Assembly: GCA_902492275.1 (NCBI GenBank)
Contig: CABUKW010000075.1
Span: forward strand, 1-14,144
Length of the DNA stretch: 14,144 bases
DNA from: an uncultured Peptococcaceae bacterium
Lineage (GTDB): Bacteria > Bacillota > Peptococcia > Peptococcales > Peptococcaceae
Direction of reading: 5' to 3'
This document shows positions 1 through 6,577 of this stretch, piece by piece. Below the pieces are notes generated by a model. It saw only the letters and a program-made list of their open reading frames with translations. It ran no database searches and was not told where the DNA came from. The position numbers and the translations under genes were made by a program. Within the stretch, counting starts at the first letter, position 1. Each line of letters opens with the position of its first letter.

Positions 1-59
1 AATTTTGGCGAAGGTAGCGGGGATTCTAAAACCATAAAAGGGCAGCGAGTACCTTTTTT

Positions 60-150
60 GTCATCCTGAGCGAAGGGCGTCAGCCCGTAGTCAAAGGATC
101 TTCCCTCCGGTGTTAGGCTTTGGAAGACCCTTCGACAAGTTCAGGGTGAC
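60..150. repeat. REP-like imperfect inverted repeat (GTCATCCTGAG family)
   Basis: The left arm begins GTCATCCTGAGCGAAGG and the right arm ends CCCTTCGACAAGTTCAGGG then TGAC. The inner arms GGATCTTCC and GGAAGACCC also pair, so the segment can fold into one long hairpin. The chance translation of the right arm (minus strand) contains HPELVEG, which I know as a hallmark of spurious proteins predicted across this widespread extragenic repeat family. It is non-coding and probably mobilised in trans or relic. Confidence 0.75.
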
Positions 151-392
151 AAGACCGGCTCAGCATGCCAAAACAACGATGCCAGAGACAAAAAAGGCCA
201 GTGAGAATTTGTATTCTGCGCGGCCGACAGGTTGTAGGGACAGATGCCGCTAGCGCGTTTGAAGCGCGGTTTTTTGCGCGAATGCGCTGAAAACGGCCCG
301 CTAACCGCAGGCCAGTTGTGCCATTCTGTGACATTGCTGCGATGGGGTAACGATTGGTTATACCATTGGCTTTGTATCACGCTTTGTTCTGT

Positions 393-460
393 AAGGGGTC
401 GGTGAATTGCCGACTCCTTGTACAGCGTATTGTACAATCAATCGTGATGCAACGATTGAT
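393..460. other. Two consecutive stem-loops
   Basis: The first hairpin (393-419) has a 10-bp stem, AAGGGGTCGG against CCGACTCCTT with one G-U pair, and a 7-nt loop. The second (437-460) has a perfect 9-bp stem, ATCAATCGT against ACGATTGAT, and a 6-nt loop. Neither has a U-tract. They sit just upstream of the terminator at 480-514, so together they would form a structured 3' end of a rightward transcript. No known RNA family is recognised. Confidence 0.5.
418..437. promoter_or_regulatory. Tandem TGTACA pair resembling a YefM operator
   Basis: TTGTACA is followed after 5 bp by TTGTACAA, which puts two TGTACA hexamers exactly 12 bp apart (419 and 431). The operator in front of yefM in this window (7221-7240) has the same arrangement: TTGTACA, 5 bp, TTGTACC. 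TGTACA is the published core of the E. coli YefM-YoeB operator. There is no yefM-like gene beside this copy, so it could be an orphan site, a relic, or chance. Confidence 0.35.
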
Positions 461-479
461 GATAAGCGTTATGCTATGC

Positions 480-514
480 AGATGACTGGGCGATTTGCCC
501 AGCCATCTTTTTTT
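480..514 (+). terminator. Strong rho-independent terminator, rightward
   Basis: The stem is AGATG, one mismatch, CTGGGC, then a 5-nt loop (GATTT), then GCCCAG, mismatch, CATCT, followed directly by seven T residues (508-514). This is a textbook intrinsic terminator for the plus strand. No gene ending just before it lies in the window, so it must serve an unseen upstream gene or an unrecognised RNA. Confidence 0.85.
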
Positions 515-558
515 ATGATGGGCTGCTTCAGACAGGTATCACCAATTTGGCGCAAAAA

Positions 559-574
559 TGTTTCACGTGAAACA
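559..574. other. parS: parS centromere-like site (ParB/Spo0J binding)
   Basis: TGTTTCACGTGAAACA is a perfect match to the bacterial chromosomal parS consensus and a perfect 16-bp palindrome; symmetry extends three more bases on each side (556-577). ParB (Spo0J) loads here and spreads as a CTP-dependent clamp to support chromosome segregation and SMC loading. The site sits in non-coding DNA between a rightward terminator and the 3' end of a leftward gene. parS sites normally cluster around oriC, so this locus is probably in the origin-proximal domain (inference). Confidence 0.9.
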
Positions 575-758
575 TTTCTGCTCTAATTTTTTGTCTTTTT
601 CGGCATATTCTGTATTGGTAGCTCTATTAGGGGGGTGGACAATACAAAGAAATTTCCGGTTTTCTGCTTAACCAATATGGCTACCGCACATTTCACTTTG
701 CAGCTGTATTTTTCTCACAGAAAAGCGGCTTTCTCTGCCTTTTTTCGCAATAAAAGCG

Positions 759-2141
759 CTATGTTGTAGCTTCGGTTTTCGGCAGCGTGAAGATGTTTCC
801 GTCCAACTCCACGGTCTGCAAGCTGTCCAAATCAATAAAGGCATCTGCTTCTAAACGGTTTTTGGCCACCGACGAATCCCCATCAACCCAAAGGTCATGA
901 TAACCTTCCTCCGACTTTCTCAGATGCAGCCTATGCTGTTGACTGTTCACCTCTAATTGGAATCTATCAACGGCTTCCCGTTCTCCGGCTAAGGTTACGC
1001 TCAAAGGCGAAATGATAATCTGCTCGATACCATCCGGCAGGTCGGGCCAATCTTTTTGACGAATCGTGATGCTGCGCATACTATCGGCTGTAAAGCTGAC
1101 CTTCCAGTTGCCTTCGGTATAACAATTATCGGCAAATAAGGTGGCTGAGAACTGATATTGGGCCAATTCCTCCGGCGAAATATCAAATACGTATTCAATA
1201 TACTGCTGTCGGTCGACATCTTCACTATAAGGCGAAACCGGTGTGCCGTCCGCATCCAAATAAAAATACGCATTGGAGGCATATACCTCTTGCCCATCGG
1301 CGGTATGCGCGGTGAAATAGCCGTGATTATCGACAGACGACGCCCACCAGGTTTGTATGTGCAGCCTATCATTTACATAGCCCATACCGGTGATAGAAAC
1401 AAAATCAATATCGTCTCGCAGGGCCTGTTTTTCGCCTGGTTTTAAAACGCGAATCTTCCACAAGCCTTCGTTGGTTGCAATCTTTTCCAATAAATCTCCA
1501 CCACCGCCCGTAGACGTTACCTGCATGTTCTCCGGTTCAGTCGTTTTTTCCTGAATTGTATCCGGAATTGCCACTGGAATATTTTCATAAACCTGCTCCT
1601 TGCTCAAAAAGGACGTCACCTGTACCACTGTTTTTTTAGGCGCTGTGATATCGCCATGATGGGCCCGCAATTCCAGCAGGGCCTTCTTTTGTTCTGTGTC
1701 ATAGCTGACGATGCGATGGGTGAAGGCGTGATAGCCGTCGATGACATAGTTGTACAAGTCTGTCGTTTCATCCACTCTGTCCCCCTCCAAATCCTGTATG
1801 GTCAGGTAAGCCAAAATTTCCTCCTTGCTTTGGGCTACTGCCTCCACCTGCATGCGAATGCCATTGTCAGTGCAGGACAATTCGACAGGCGTCAGCATGC
1901 GGGCCAGCTCCGGCGAAATCTGCTCCAGCACGGCGGCCACCATCGGCACATGGGCTGCCATCACCGGCACAGCGCCTAACAGGCAGACGCCGCAGATTGC
2001 CGCCGCCACCGGCAGCTTCCATCGGCCTGTCCGCCGCCCAGGCTTTTGCTGAAACTGTCCGCCCATTTGCTGCAAGGTGCGCTGCTTCAATGCCTCCGGC
2101 GCAGTGATTTGCTGCATCGCATTTTGATATTGTTCCTTCAT
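759..2141 (-). CDS. DUF4179 protein, likely membrane anti-sigma factor
   Basis: A predicted single-pass membrane protein of 460 aa. Residues 1-40 are a polar cytoplasmic segment rich in Gln, Arg and Lys. A hydrophobic helix follows at about 44-63 (WKLPVAAAICGVCLLG...), preceded by basic residues, then a long extracytoplasmic part. The layout matches DUF4179 proteins, which are usually encoded directly after ECF sigma genes and are thought to hold the sigma factor at the membrane. I chose the ATG at 2141 because it overlaps the sigma stop codon as ATGA and has GGAGG 10 nt upstream; a TTG three codons earlier would sit almost on the Shine-Dalgarno. Translational coupling with the sigma gene is expected. 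The anti-sigma role is inferred from position and architecture. Confidence 0.85.
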   Translation of the reverse strand: MKEQYQNAMQQITAPEALKQRTLQQMGGQFQQKPGRRTGRWKLPVAAAICGVCLLGAVPVMAAHVPMVAAVLEQISPELARMLTPVELSCTDNGIRMQVEAVAQSKEEILAYLTIQDLEGDRVDETTDLYNYVIDGYHAFTHRIVSYDTEQKKALLELRAHHGDITAPKKTVVQVTSFLSKEQVYENIPVAIPDTIQEKTTEPENMQVTSTGGGGDLLEKIATNEGLWKIRVLKPGEKQALRDDIDFVSITGMGYVNDRLHIQTWWASSVDNHGYFTAHTADGQEVYASNAYFYLDADGTPVSPYSEDVDRQQYIEYVFDISPEELAQYQFSATLFADNCYTEGNWKVSFTADSMRSITIRQKDWPDLPDGIEQIIISPLSVTLAGEREAVDRFQLEVNSQQHRLHLRKSEEGYHDLWVDGDSSVAKNRLEADAFIDLDSLQTVELDGNIFTLPKTEATT

Positions 2142-2632
2142 TCTGTCCAATCCTCCTTTAAAATTGCTTTCAGCTTGTCTCGGGCGCGGGTTAGCTGAGT
2201 GCGAACGGTGGATTCCTTTCTCTCCAGCAATCGGCTGATTTCCCGCACAGGCAAATCCTCATAATAAAATAAATGCAGTACCGTTCTGTCCTGTAAAGGC
2301 AGTTGCCGCAAAGCCTCTAACAAAAATTTATGCTCCGCAGCCAGATTGACCGGCTCCGGCACGGTTTCGCACAGCGTCGTTTTACGCCGCCAAGCCGAGC
2401 GCCATAATTTTTTGCAATAATTGATGGTTACCTTCAGAAGCCACGCCTTGCGGTGTTCCTCGCTGGCAAAGACCGGATTTTTCTTCACATATTGCAGAAA
2501 AACCTCCTGATACACATCCTCCGCGTCGCTGATGCATTTGGTCTGCGTATAGGCCACCCGATAAACCATGTCCGAATATCGCCGCAGAACGTCCTCCAAA
2601 TCCTGCTCCTGCTGCAATGAAACTTGCTCCAT
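2138..2632 (-). CDS. ECF-type RNA polymerase sigma factor
   Basis: A 164-aa sigma-70 family protein of ECF size, with only regions 2 and 4. Region 2 lies at about residues 16-80, including the core motif DAEDVYQEVF (36-45) and the basic tract KAWLLKVTINYCKK. Region 4 lies at about 103-158, with the helix-turn-helix LPVREISRLLERKESTVRTQ that contacts the -35 element. The start at 2632 (MEQV) is preferred because GAGGGG lies about 8 nt upstream; an in-frame ATG at 2638 is possible, while one at 2668 has no ribosome binding site. It overlaps the DUF4179 gene by 4 bp, the usual sigma/anti-sigma pairing. The signal it answers to cannot be read from the sequence. Confidence 0.92.
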   Translation of the reverse strand: MEQVSLQQEQDLEDVLRRYSDMVYRVAYTQTKCISDAEDVYQEVFLQYVKKNPVFASEEHRKAWLLKVTINYCKKLWRSAWRRKTTLCETVPEPVNLAAEHKFLLEALRQLPLQDRTVLHLFYYEDLPVREISRLLERKESTVRTQLTRARDKLKAILKEDWTE

Positions 2633-2659
2633 CCTCATCCCCCCTCTGTCTGTAATATC

Positions 2660-2684
2660 CCGCAGCATAGCAAAACGCTACACC
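2660..2684 (+). repeat. 25-bp direct repeat, left copy
   Basis: This begins CCGCAGCATAG and continues GCAAAACGCTACACC. The same 25 bp recur at 4163-4187 in the same orientation with two A/G differences; both copies are followed within a few bases by an A-run. The pair brackets the XRE-desulfoferrodoxin/flavoprotein operon. This copy lies in the 5' leader region of the leftward sigma gene. Confidence 0.7.
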
Positions 2685-2833
2685 GACCAGAAAAATTTTA
2701 TGTACGACAACGCCAAGATTTTGATCAACCGCCGCCTGCACGATTCTGTAAAACGGAAATTCATCCATCGGCAGAAAATGTCTGTTGCTTTGATAATGCA
2801 GCATCATAAGCTCCCAACTCTACGCTCCGTAGG

Positions 2834-2864
2834 TTGCCGCCGCTCCACCATGATAGTATACTAT
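2834..2864 (+). promoter_or_regulatory. Promoter and 12-bp palindromic operator of the XRE-SOR operon
   Basis: TTGCCG (2834-2839) is separated by 17 bp from TATACT (2857-2862). The perfect palindrome ATAGTATACTAT (2853-2864) covers the -10 box, a typical place for an autorepressor of the XRE family. The gene's ATG follows about 25 nt after the -10, behind AGGAGG at 2875-2880. Binding by the downstream regulator is inference. Confidence 0.65.
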
Positions 2865-2888
2865 GCTTATCGAAAGGAGGAAATCCTG

Positions 2889-3488
2889 ATGAACAACTAT
2901 ATCACAGGTACAACCATTAAAACACTGCGTGAGAAACAGCACTTAACGCAATCTCAGTTGGCAGAACAGCTCTATATCAGCGATAAGACCATCTCCAAAT
3001 GGGAGACAGGAAAGGGATTTCCAGATATCTCTCTGCTGGAACCACTAGCCAACATCCTGAAGGTATCGCTGCCGGAGCTGCTGTCTGGCCAGCAAATTAT
3101 AAACGCCAACCGTTCCGCCAATATGATGCGGACCAAGCTATATGTCTGTCCCATCTGCGGCAATGTCCTGCGGGCCATCGGATCTGCCATGGTATCCTGC
3201 TGTGGAATTGCGCTGCCGCCTTTGGAGGCAGAACAGGACGATGCGGATCACCAGATTGTATGTGAACGAATCGAGGACGAATATTACGTTACCCTGGCCC
3301 ATCCGATGACCAAGGAACATTATATTTCTTTTATCGCATTCTGCAATGAGGATCGGTTTGAGCTGGTAAAGCTCTACCCGGAGGGAGATGCTAGGGCCCG
3401 GTTTTTCATCCGTGGACGGGGGAAACTGTATTGGTACTGCAATCACCACGGATTATTTACAAAAAATCTTTCGGAAGTGATAACATGA
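2889..3488 (+). CDS. XRE-family regulator fused to desulfoferrodoxin/superoxide-reductase-like domain
   Basis: This 199-aa protein has an N-terminal XRE helix-turn-helix (about residues 6-66; LTQSQLAEQLYISDKTISKWE). Its C-terminal half (about 84-193) follows the two-domain layout of desulfoferrodoxin. First comes a rubredoxin-like iron site, C87-X2-C90 and C104-C105. Then come all five ligands expected for the superoxide-reductase Fe centre: H121, H138 (HPM), H144 (EHYI), C184 and H187 (CNHHG). The Glu-Lys pair that precedes the first His in classical enzymes reads Ala-Asp here, which hints at sensing rather than efficient catalysis. The start at 2889 is fixed by AGGAGG 8 nt upstream and a promoter just before it; the frame stays open upstream but without signals. 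It overlaps the next gene by ATGA. It probably acts as a cytoplasmic redox or superoxide-responsive repressor. The domain identification rests on my recollection of family motifs. Confidence 0.85.
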   Translation: MNNYITGTTIKTLREKQHLTQSQLAEQLYISDKTISKWETGKGFPDISLLEPLANILKVSLPELLSGQQIINANRSANMMRTKLYVCPICGNVLRAIGSAMVSCCGIALPPLEAEQDDADHQIVCERIEDEYYVTLAHPMTKEHYISFIAFCNEDRFELVKLYPEGDARARFFIRGRGKLYWYCNHHGLFTKNLSEVIT

Positions 3489-4156
3489 AGGTTACGGTAT
3501 TTAACGGAAGCCCTGCCGGCGCAAACAGCGCCACAAGCATAATTGCAACCGCCTTTCTGAAAGGCGCCGCTTCTGCCGGAGCAGAAACAGAAACTTTCTT
3601 TTTAAAGGACTATCAGGTTGCCCACTGTCAGGGCTGCTTTTCCTGCTGGTTCCAAACCCCTGGACAGTGTATCTTCCAGGATGATATGGAGCTTCTGCTG
3701 AAGTCCTACAAAGAAGCCGATATTGTGTGTTTTGGTACGCCAATCTATACCTGGAATATGACCGCTATGCTCAAAAACTTTGTTGACAGACTGGCTCCTT
3801 TGAAAAGCCCCAAAGTCATCAAAAAGCAGGACAAATTTGACTTGCAGAATGCAGAGGTCAAAGCTCAGAAATTTGTAGTAATCTCCAACTGCGGCTTTCC
3901 CGGTGAAAACAACTTTGATGTCCTGCGTGCATCGGTTGCCGCCTGCAATCCATCCCTTGAAATTTATCGAAATTGCGGGAAATTGCTGAAAAGCAACGAC
4001 TCGAAAATCATGGAAACTGTCCGACAGTGGCTGGCGAGCGTAGAACAAGCTGGAAAAGAGATGGCGCTTCAAAGAGAAGTTTCTGCAGAAACCGCAGAAG
4101 CGCTGAAAAAACCTCTCATGTCCACACAAGACTATATAACCTGGCTGGGAATGTGA
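3485..4156 (+). CDS. Iron-sulfur flavoprotein / NAD(P)H-dependent FMN reductase family
   Basis: A 223-aa flavodoxin-fold protein. The N-terminal NGSPAGANSAT (7-17) is the FMN phosphate-binding loop of the FMN-reductase/WrbA superfamily. Residues 48-62 carry C48-X2-C51-X2-C54-X7-C62, the compact cysteine motif that binds a 4Fe-4S cluster in archaeal and clostridial iron-sulfur flavoproteins (Isf). GTPIYTWNMTAMLKNFVDR (about 88-106) is the conserved flavin-side and dimerisation segment of the family. Such proteins pass electrons between FMN and the cluster and have been linked to reduction of O2 and H2O2 in anaerobes. The start ATG overlaps the regulator's stop codon (ATGA), with GGAAG 7 nt upstream, so the two are translationally coupled. 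It is plausibly the redox partner or target of the fused sensor (inference). Confidence 0.88.
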   Translation: MKVTVFNGSPAGANSATSIIATAFLKGAASAGAETETFFLKDYQVAHCQGCFSCWFQTPGQCIFQDDMELLLKSYKEADIVCFGTPIYTWNMTAMLKNFVDRLAPLKSPKVIKKQDKFDLQNAEVKAQKFVVISNCGFPGENNFDVLRASVAACNPSLEIYRNCGKLLKSNDSKIMETVRQWLASVEQAGKEMALQREVSAETAEALKKPLMSTQDYITWLGM

Positions 4157-4162
4157 GCAATT

Positions 4163-4187
4163 CCGCAGCATGGCAAAACGCTGCACC
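4163..4187 (+). repeat. 25-bp direct repeat, right copy
   Basis: This matches 2660-2684 in 23 of 25 positions; both differences are A in the left copy and G here. It begins 6 bp after the flavoprotein stop codon. Within it, GCAGC and GCTGC could pair as a small stem. Confidence 0.7.
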
Positions 4188-4235
4188 AATCTAAAAAAAG
4201 CGGCGGCATTTATCCTGCAAACTAAGCTGTCCATG

Positions 4236-4267
4236 AAAAAAGCTGTCGGTATAATGCCGACAGCTTT
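4236..4267 (-). terminator. Terminator of the DUF2974 gene
   Basis: A perfect 11-bp stem (AAAGCTGTCGG against CCGACAGCTTT) with a 7-nt loop lies 45 bp past the DUF2974 stop. On the minus strand it runs into six T residues (complement of 4236-4241). It can also fold in rightward transcripts from the flavoprotein gene but has no T-tract on that side. Confidence 0.8.
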
Positions 4268-4311
4268 CCCAATTTCGTATAATGCCCCGTTTTCGACAAT
4301 TCTGACAGCGA

Positions 4312-5517
4312 TTAGGACTCCTGCTTTTCGTCCTTTTGGAAACGCTTGGGCAATTTGAGCCAATGATGTTTCGCCGAATTTTGCTCCAGTCGTTCTTTCA
4401 AGGGCTGTATTTTCTCCGCCGGCTCCTGCAATAACAGGTTCTGCGCGCTGCGGCCCATATTCTGCGCCAGCAATTTCAAGGTGCGCCGCATCATCTCCGC
4501 TGTTTCTTCATCGACGTTCCGCAGGGTTTTCAGCAGCTCCCCTGCGTTATGCAGCCACAGTCTGGCCAAATCCTGCAACGTGTCAGCGTCCTCTACTGTT
4601 AAAATATCAAACAGCGCGTCTACAAATTGTTCCCGTTGCTCCGGCGACAAATTGGCCAACCAGCCGCGAATGGTCTGGTCTAAAAAACGGCCGCTGGCCG
4701 TTACCTGCTCCAGATAAACAAAGTCGGGGCCTAATACGGTCCACGAATAGGGGTCGTGCTGCATGATAAAATGACCGCTGCTCTGCAGAATGGTGAACGG
4801 CTCGGCATGCTCTAGCATCATGCCAAAGAGAGAGGTTTGCGGAATAAAGGTCTGAATTTTTTGGCAAATGGCCTGATAGCCGTCGCTTTCAATTACATCC
4901 TCCAAAAAGCCGGGACCGTCGTTATTATAAACGGCCACAATGCGCTGCTGCACCTCCGGCCCGGCAAAGGCCGCCGCAAAAGCAGCCAGATTGCCGCCTT
5001 TGGAGTGTCCGCCCACATATAAAGGGCCTGTTGTTTGTTGGGCCACCCGCTGTAAATAGCGCACCGCCTCCTGCTGTGCCGGCACGCCGGAGCGGAAGGT
5101 CATATTAAAATCCTCTTTCCAGCCGGTAATGCTGAAATCGGTGCCCCGATAGGCCACATAATGACTGCCGTTGCCCAAATTGACCGTGATGGCTGCAAAC
5201 TGTTTTTCCGCCGCCCGGTCCAATTGCTGCACATGATATAACAGTTGCAAGCCGCCAAACCGCCGACTCTTGCCCATAGCTGCCAGCAGCGTTTCATCCT
5301 CCGGCACCCGCAGATTTTTAACCGCTTCGGGCAATTGGGCAAACAAGTCCGCCGTTTCCTTTACCGTTATAACATCGTCGCAATCAAAGCCGCTGACCAA
5401 CGTATCCAGCACCACATAGCCCAAACAACTGAGAATTAAATTATCAACCGGATTAAAAGGCGCCTGCTCTAAGGTCAAATCGCCGCGCCAGTCCAAATAA
5501 TCAAATAAATTCGCCAT
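4312..5517 (-). CDS. DUF2974 (Mbeg1-like) alpha/beta-hydrolase, lipase-like
   Basis: A 401-aa soluble protein with no signal peptide. The N-terminal MANLFDYLDWRGDLTLEQAP and NPVDNLILSCLGYV are typical openings of the DUF2974 family. YVAYRGTDFSITGWKEDFNM (about 120-139) matches the class 3 lipase-like oxyanion region. GHSKG (170-174) is the GXSXG nucleophile elbow with S172 as candidate catalytic serine. The C-terminal 130 residues are helical and polar and end in a basic KLPKRFQKDEKQES tail. The ATG at 5517 has AGAGGT 6 nt upstream and a promoter behind it; an in-frame extension to 5580 would run through that promoter and was rejected. The substrate is unknown; the family is common in gut Bacillota and generally uncharacterised. 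Confidence 0.87.
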   Translation of the reverse strand: MANLFDYLDWRGDLTLEQAPFNPVDNLILSCLGYVVLDTLVSGFDCDDVITVKETADLFAQLPEAVKNLRVPEDETLLAAMGKSRRFGGLQLLYHVQQLDRAAEKQFAAITVNLGNGSHYVAYRGTDFSITGWKEDFNMTFRSGVPAQQEAVRYLQRVAQQTTGPLYVGGHSKGGNLAAFAAAFAGPEVQQRIVAVYNNDGPGFLEDVIESDGYQAICQKIQTFIPQTSLFGMMLEHAEPFTILQSSGHFIMQHDPYSWTVLGPDFVYLEQVTASGRFLDQTIRGWLANLSPEQREQFVDALFDILTVEDADTLQDLARLWLHNAGELLKTLRNVDEETAEMMRRTLKLLAQNMGRSAQNLLLQEPAEKIQPLKERLEQNSAKHHWLKLPKRFQKDEKQES

Positions 5518-5551
5518 CACCGCACCTCTGTCCCAACCAAAATCTTTTTCC

Positions 5552-5580
5552 ACTATACCATATACTTCCAAAAGCTGCAA
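5552..5580 (-). promoter_or_regulatory. Promoter of the DUF2974 gene
   Basis: On the minus strand TTGCAG (complement of 5575-5580) lies 17 bp from TATAGT (complement of 5552-5557). Transcription should begin near 5545, giving a leader of about 28 nt to the ATG at 5517. Confidence 0.65.
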
Positions 5581-5635
5581 CCGCTGTTTCTGCGAAATAA
5601 CAGTCCCTACACAAAAATTCTTGTGCTGCGGGAAT

Positions 5636-5664
5636 TTGTGTCGAGAAATCGATTATACTATAAT
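5636..5664 (+). promoter_or_regulatory. Promoter of nudC
   Basis: TTGTGT (5636-5641) lies 17 bp from a perfect TATAAT (5659-5664). An overlapping TATACT begins at 5654. The leader to the ATG at 5738 would be about 67 nt, with AGAAGG 9 nt before the start. Confidence 0.6.
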
Positions 5665-5737
5665 GAAAACAAGCTTTTATTTGATCGTTTGCCGTAATTT
5701 TGCCGGCAATCCATTTCCAGAAAGAAGGCGCAACTCT

Positions 5738-6577
5738 ATGATTCAGGACATTTCGCCCTACCAGTTTGACAATCGCTACACACCAATGCCGCCCGATGAC
5801 AATAGCTTTATTTTATGGTATGACAGCAGCCGCGTTTTGCTGCAGAAGCAAGGGGACGGACAAATCAGCTTCCCCCGTTTTGCCGACTTGCCTGCCGCCA
5901 CGCCACAATGGATTTATCTGTTTTCCATCGGCGACGACCGTTTTTATTGGCTCAATCAGAAGGAGCCGCCCGTCGCCGCGCCCTTTGTGCTGGAGAGCAT
6001 TTATAGTCTGCGCCATTTGCAGCCCCGTCATTATGCCTATGCCGGATTGGTGGGCTTTCAACTGCACACCTGGTACAACCGTCATCGTTTTTGCGGCCGC
6101 TGCGGCGCACCGCTGCAGCCCGATGGTAAGGAACGGATGATGCGCTGCCCAGCCTGCGGCTGTATGAGCTATCCGCAAATCTGTCCTGCTGTTATCATCG
6201 GCTTGACCCACGGCGATAAAATCTTATTGTCCAAATATAATGGCCGCAATTATAAGGATTACGCTCTGCTGGCTGGCTTTGCCGAGGTGGGCGAAACCAT
6301 CGAAGAAACGGTAAAACGGGAAGTGTGGGAGGAAGTGGGCCTACATGTCAAAAATATTCGCTATTACAAAAGTCAACCCTGGCCCCACTCCAGCTCACTG
6401 CTGCTGGGCTTTTTCGCCGAACTGGACGGCGATGACGAAACCATTCAGCTAGAGGAAGAAGAGCTGTCCATGGCCGCTTGGATTCACCGCGACGACTTGT
6501 CCATGGAAGCCGACAACATCAGCCTGACCAACGAGATGATTATGCAGTTCAAACAGGCCAATCCCATCTCGCGCTAG
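5738..6577 (+). CDS. nudC: NADH pyrophosphatase NudC
   Basis: A 279-aa Nudix hydrolase of the NudC group, which cleaves NAD(H) to NMN(H) and AMP and in E. coli also removes NAD caps from RNA. An N-terminal domain (1-110) is followed by a four-Cys zinc ribbon, C119-X2-C122 and C137-X2-C140. The Nudix box spans 180-201 and has the key residues G180, E186, R194, E195, E198, E199 and G201. The NudC signature follows it as SQPWPHSSS (212-220); the canonical form is SQPWPFPxS, so Phe-Pro is replaced by His-Ser. The start at 5738 has AGAAGG 9 nt upstream; the frame is open further upstream through the promoter, so longer versions are unlikely. Monocistronic, ending at a bidirectional terminator. Confidence 0.93.
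   Translation: MIQDISPYQFDNRYTPMPPDDNSFILWYDSSRVLLQKQGDGQISFPRFADLPAATPQWIYLFSIGDDRFYWLNQKEPPVAAPFVLESIYSLRHLQPRHYAYAGLVGFQLHTWYNRHRFCGRCGAPLQPDGKERMMRCPACGCMSYPQICPAVIIGLTHGDKILLSKYNGRNYKDYALLAGFAEVGETIEETVKREVWEEVGLHVKNIRYYKSQPWPHSSSLLLGFFAELDGDDETIQLEEEELSMAAWIHRDDLSMEADNISLTNEMIMQFKQANPISR

Larger units (their letters stand above)
1..758. other. Gene-free intergenic region with repeat, stem-loops, terminator and parS
   Basis: No open reading frame here has a ribosome binding site or recognisable protein features; the longest ones cross the REP-like repeat or the stem-loops. Read in order, the region holds a REP-like inverted repeat, about 240 bp of unassigned sequence (151-390), two stem-loops, a strong rightward terminator, a parS palindrome, and about 180 bp (575-758) before the stop codon of the leftward DUF4179 gene. 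That last part has only weak structure: GGTAGC near 619 and GCTACC near 690 could pair, and a small GGC/GCC hairpin with A/T flanks lies near 732-748. I could not recognise the unassigned part as a known RNA. It may be the end of a transcript that starts outside the window or a small RNA ending at 514. Confidence 0.7.

Noticed and set aside
113..437. Small frames in the first 440 bp
   Set aside because: They cross the REP-like repeat (HPELVEG translation) or the stem-loop region and have no start signals.
2382..2807. 141-codon minus-strand frame over the sigma gene start and the divergent leader
   Set aside because: It lies out of frame with a clear ECF sigma gene, lacks a ribosome binding site, and its second half is Gly/Ala-rich shadow sequence.
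2568..2888. N-terminal extension of the XRE-desulfoferrodoxin protein
   Set aside because: The extension runs through the promoter (2834-2862), the left direct repeat and the start region of the opposing sigma gene; AGGAGG fixes the start at 2889.
3602..4363. 253-codon minus-strand frame opposite the flavoprotein
   Set aside because: It is antisense to a well-supported gene, crosses a terminator and the direct repeat, and shows no family motif.
5518..5580. 21-codon extension of the DUF2974 protein
   Set aside because: It begins inside the -35 box and contains the -10 box; the family start MANLFDYLDW with a good ribosome binding site is at 5517.
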